Below are positions 6,324-7,173 of a stretch of DNA of 7,173 nt, piece after piece. The position numbers and the translations under genes are program-made. Source of the DNA: Cyanobacteria bacterium UBA11370 (GTDB lineage Bacteria > Cyanobacteriota > Cyanobacteriia > Cyanobacteriales > Coleofasciculaceae); contig DNGI01000370.1 of assembly GCA_003486645.1 (NCBI GenBank), positions 2,464 through 9,636 on the forward strand. The letters run 5' to 3'. Under the pieces are notes generated by a model. The model saw only the letters and a list, made by a program, of their open reading frames with translations. It was not told where the DNA came from and did not search any database. Position 1 is the stretch's first letter. Each line of letters opens with the position of its first letter.

Positions 6324-7079
6324 GTGACAGCATTTTTATTTGTAACCGACTTAGATAATACTCTGGTGGGCGATGACACCGCCCTTGCAGAACTCAATCA
6401 GCAGTTGAGTCAGCATCGTCAAGACTATGGAACAAAGATCGTTTATGCGACAGGGCGATCGCTATTTCTCTACCGAAAACTAACCACAGAAAAGTCCCTA
6501 TTACAACCGGATGCGCTGATTACTTCAGTGGGAACAGAACTTTACTTCAACCCAACTGAAGATACCTTTGATCCTGAATGGGCACAAATCGTCTCCCAAG
6601 GATGGGATCGGGAACAAGTCATTGCAACAGCTTCCCATTTTGCTGATCTGATTCTCCAAGAGGATTCCGAACAGCGTCCTTTTAAAGTTAGCTATCATCT
6701 CACTGAACAAGCAGCGGTAGAAGTTTTGCCCCAACTAAAATCAGCCTTACAAGAACGGCAATTAAATGTCAAACTAGTTTATAGCACAGGCTTCGATCTG
6801 GATATTTTACCGCTGAAAGCTGATAAGGGTCTAGCCGTACAATTCTTACGGCAAAAATGGGGAATTGAGGTAAAACAAACGGTGGTTTGTGGTGATTCTG
6901 GGAATGATATTGCCCTGTTTAGCGTAGGAGAAGAACGAGGTATTATTGTCGGAAATGCCAGTTCTGAACTTTGGCAATGGTATCAGGCAAATCAAACAGA
7001 TTATCGTTACCTAGCGGAAGCGCACTGTGCAGGTGGTATTCTAGAAGGCTTGCATCACTTTGGTTTTCTGAGTGATTAG
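6324..7079 (+). CDS. spp: Sucrose-phosphate phosphatase (HAD superfamily)
   Basis: This 251-residue HAD-superfamily enzyme hydrolyses sucrose-6F-phosphate to sucrose and phosphate, the last step of sucrose synthesis (EC 3.1.3.24), in the cytoplasm. HAD motif I is Asp9-Leu-Asp11-Asn-Thr13. Motif II is Thr43 in YATGRS, motif III is probably Lys168 in ADKGLAVQFL, and motif IV is GDSGNDIALF at 190-199 with Asp191 and Asp195. The sequence, including the closing AGGILEGLHHFGFLS, closely resembles the Synechocystis sucrose-phosphatase as I recall it (about 244 residues), so it is a full-length stand-alone phosphatase rather than the C-terminal domain of a sucrose-phosphate synthase. It starts at GTG, with GAGG at 6314-6317 six bases upstream. 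No sucrose-phosphate synthase gene is in the window. Sucrose is a compatible solute in many cyanobacteria, which suggests salt or desiccation control, but no regulatory site is evident. Confidence 0.92.
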   Translation: MTAFLFVTDLDNTLVGDDTALAELNQQLSQHRQDYGTKIVYATGRSLFLYRKLTTEKSLLQPDALITSVGTELYFNPTEDTFDPEWAQIVSQGWDREQVIATASHFADLILQEDSEQRPFKVSYHLTEQAAVEVLPQLKSALQERQLNVKLVYSTGFDLDILPLKADKGLAVQFLRQKWGIEVKQTVVCGDSGNDIALFSVGEERGIIVGNASSELWQWYQANQTDYRYLAEAHCAGGILEGLHHFGFLSD

Positions 7080-7107
7080 TTGTTGGTTGTTAGTTGTTAG
7101 TTGTTGG
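7080..7107. repeat. Heptameric tandem repeat (TTGTTRG)x4, STRR type
   Basis: Four exact 7-base units TTGTTGG, TTGTTAG, TTGTTAG, TTGTTGG start directly after the spp stop codon. This is a classic cyanobacterial short tandem repeat and differs in sequence from the array at the left end of the window. It would be transcribed as the start of the spp 3' untranslated region. Confidence 0.85.
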
Positions 7108-7173
7108 TGGTATGGCGGTTCTCATACTCATGATGCCAAGTTACGGTCAAAGATAGTAGATAGGAAAGACTTG

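Noticed and set aside
7108..7173. Start of a further gene at the right end (ATG near 7112)
   Set aside because: The frame closes after 13 codons and no ribosome binding site is present; no coding signal is visible before the window ends.

Overview
The window is almost certainly cyanobacterial chromosome. It carries six perfect HIP1 palindromes (GCGATCGC) in about 7.2 kb, heptameric tandem repeats of the cyanobacterial STRR type at both ends, a gene whose first two thirds is clearly related to phycocyanin alpha subunits, and a cyanobacterial-type sucrose-phosphate phosphatase. Moderately low GC and the repeat content suggest a filamentous form, but genus cannot be read from this sequence.

Layout, left to right. 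At 1-35 there is a TTAGCCA heptamer array. At 83-871 (+) lies a TauD/TfdA-like Fe(II)/2-oxoglutarate dioxygenase of unknown substrate. Convergent to it, at 979-3102 (-), is a large membrane-anchored serine hydrolase of the class C beta-lactamase/penicillin-binding protein fold with a multi-pass C-terminal membrane region. A 386-base divergent intergenic region follows. At 3492-4991 (+) is a GH57-family glycoside hydrolase, followed by a weak terminator-like hairpin. At 5130-5774 (+) and 5771-6187 (+) is a two-gene, 4-base-overlapping operon. Its second gene is a PIN-domain (VapC-like) toxin. Its first gene is a fusion of a divergent phycocyanin-alpha-like domain with a short antitoxin-like tail. 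At 6324-7079 (+) is sucrose-phosphate phosphatase, followed by a TTGTTRG heptamer array.

The most remarkable item is the operon at 5130-6187. The cognate antitoxin position is occupied by a single continuous reading frame that joins a CpcA-like domain, with a shortened bilin-pocket loop and several signature residues changed, to a tail ending in HYMYG-P-K. That tail resembles the small antitoxins that usually precede PIN toxins in cyanobacteria. A plausible reading is a toxin-antitoxin module whose antitoxin stability or availability is tied to the phycobilisome, for example to phycobiliprotein turnover in starvation. That functional link is inference; the domain architecture and the overlap with the toxin are read directly from the sequence.

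The other genes look like ordinary, independently transcribed metabolic and envelope genes. GH57 and sucrose-phosphate phosphatase both concern carbohydrate metabolism, but the toxin-antitoxin operon lies between them and nothing shows they are co-regulated.
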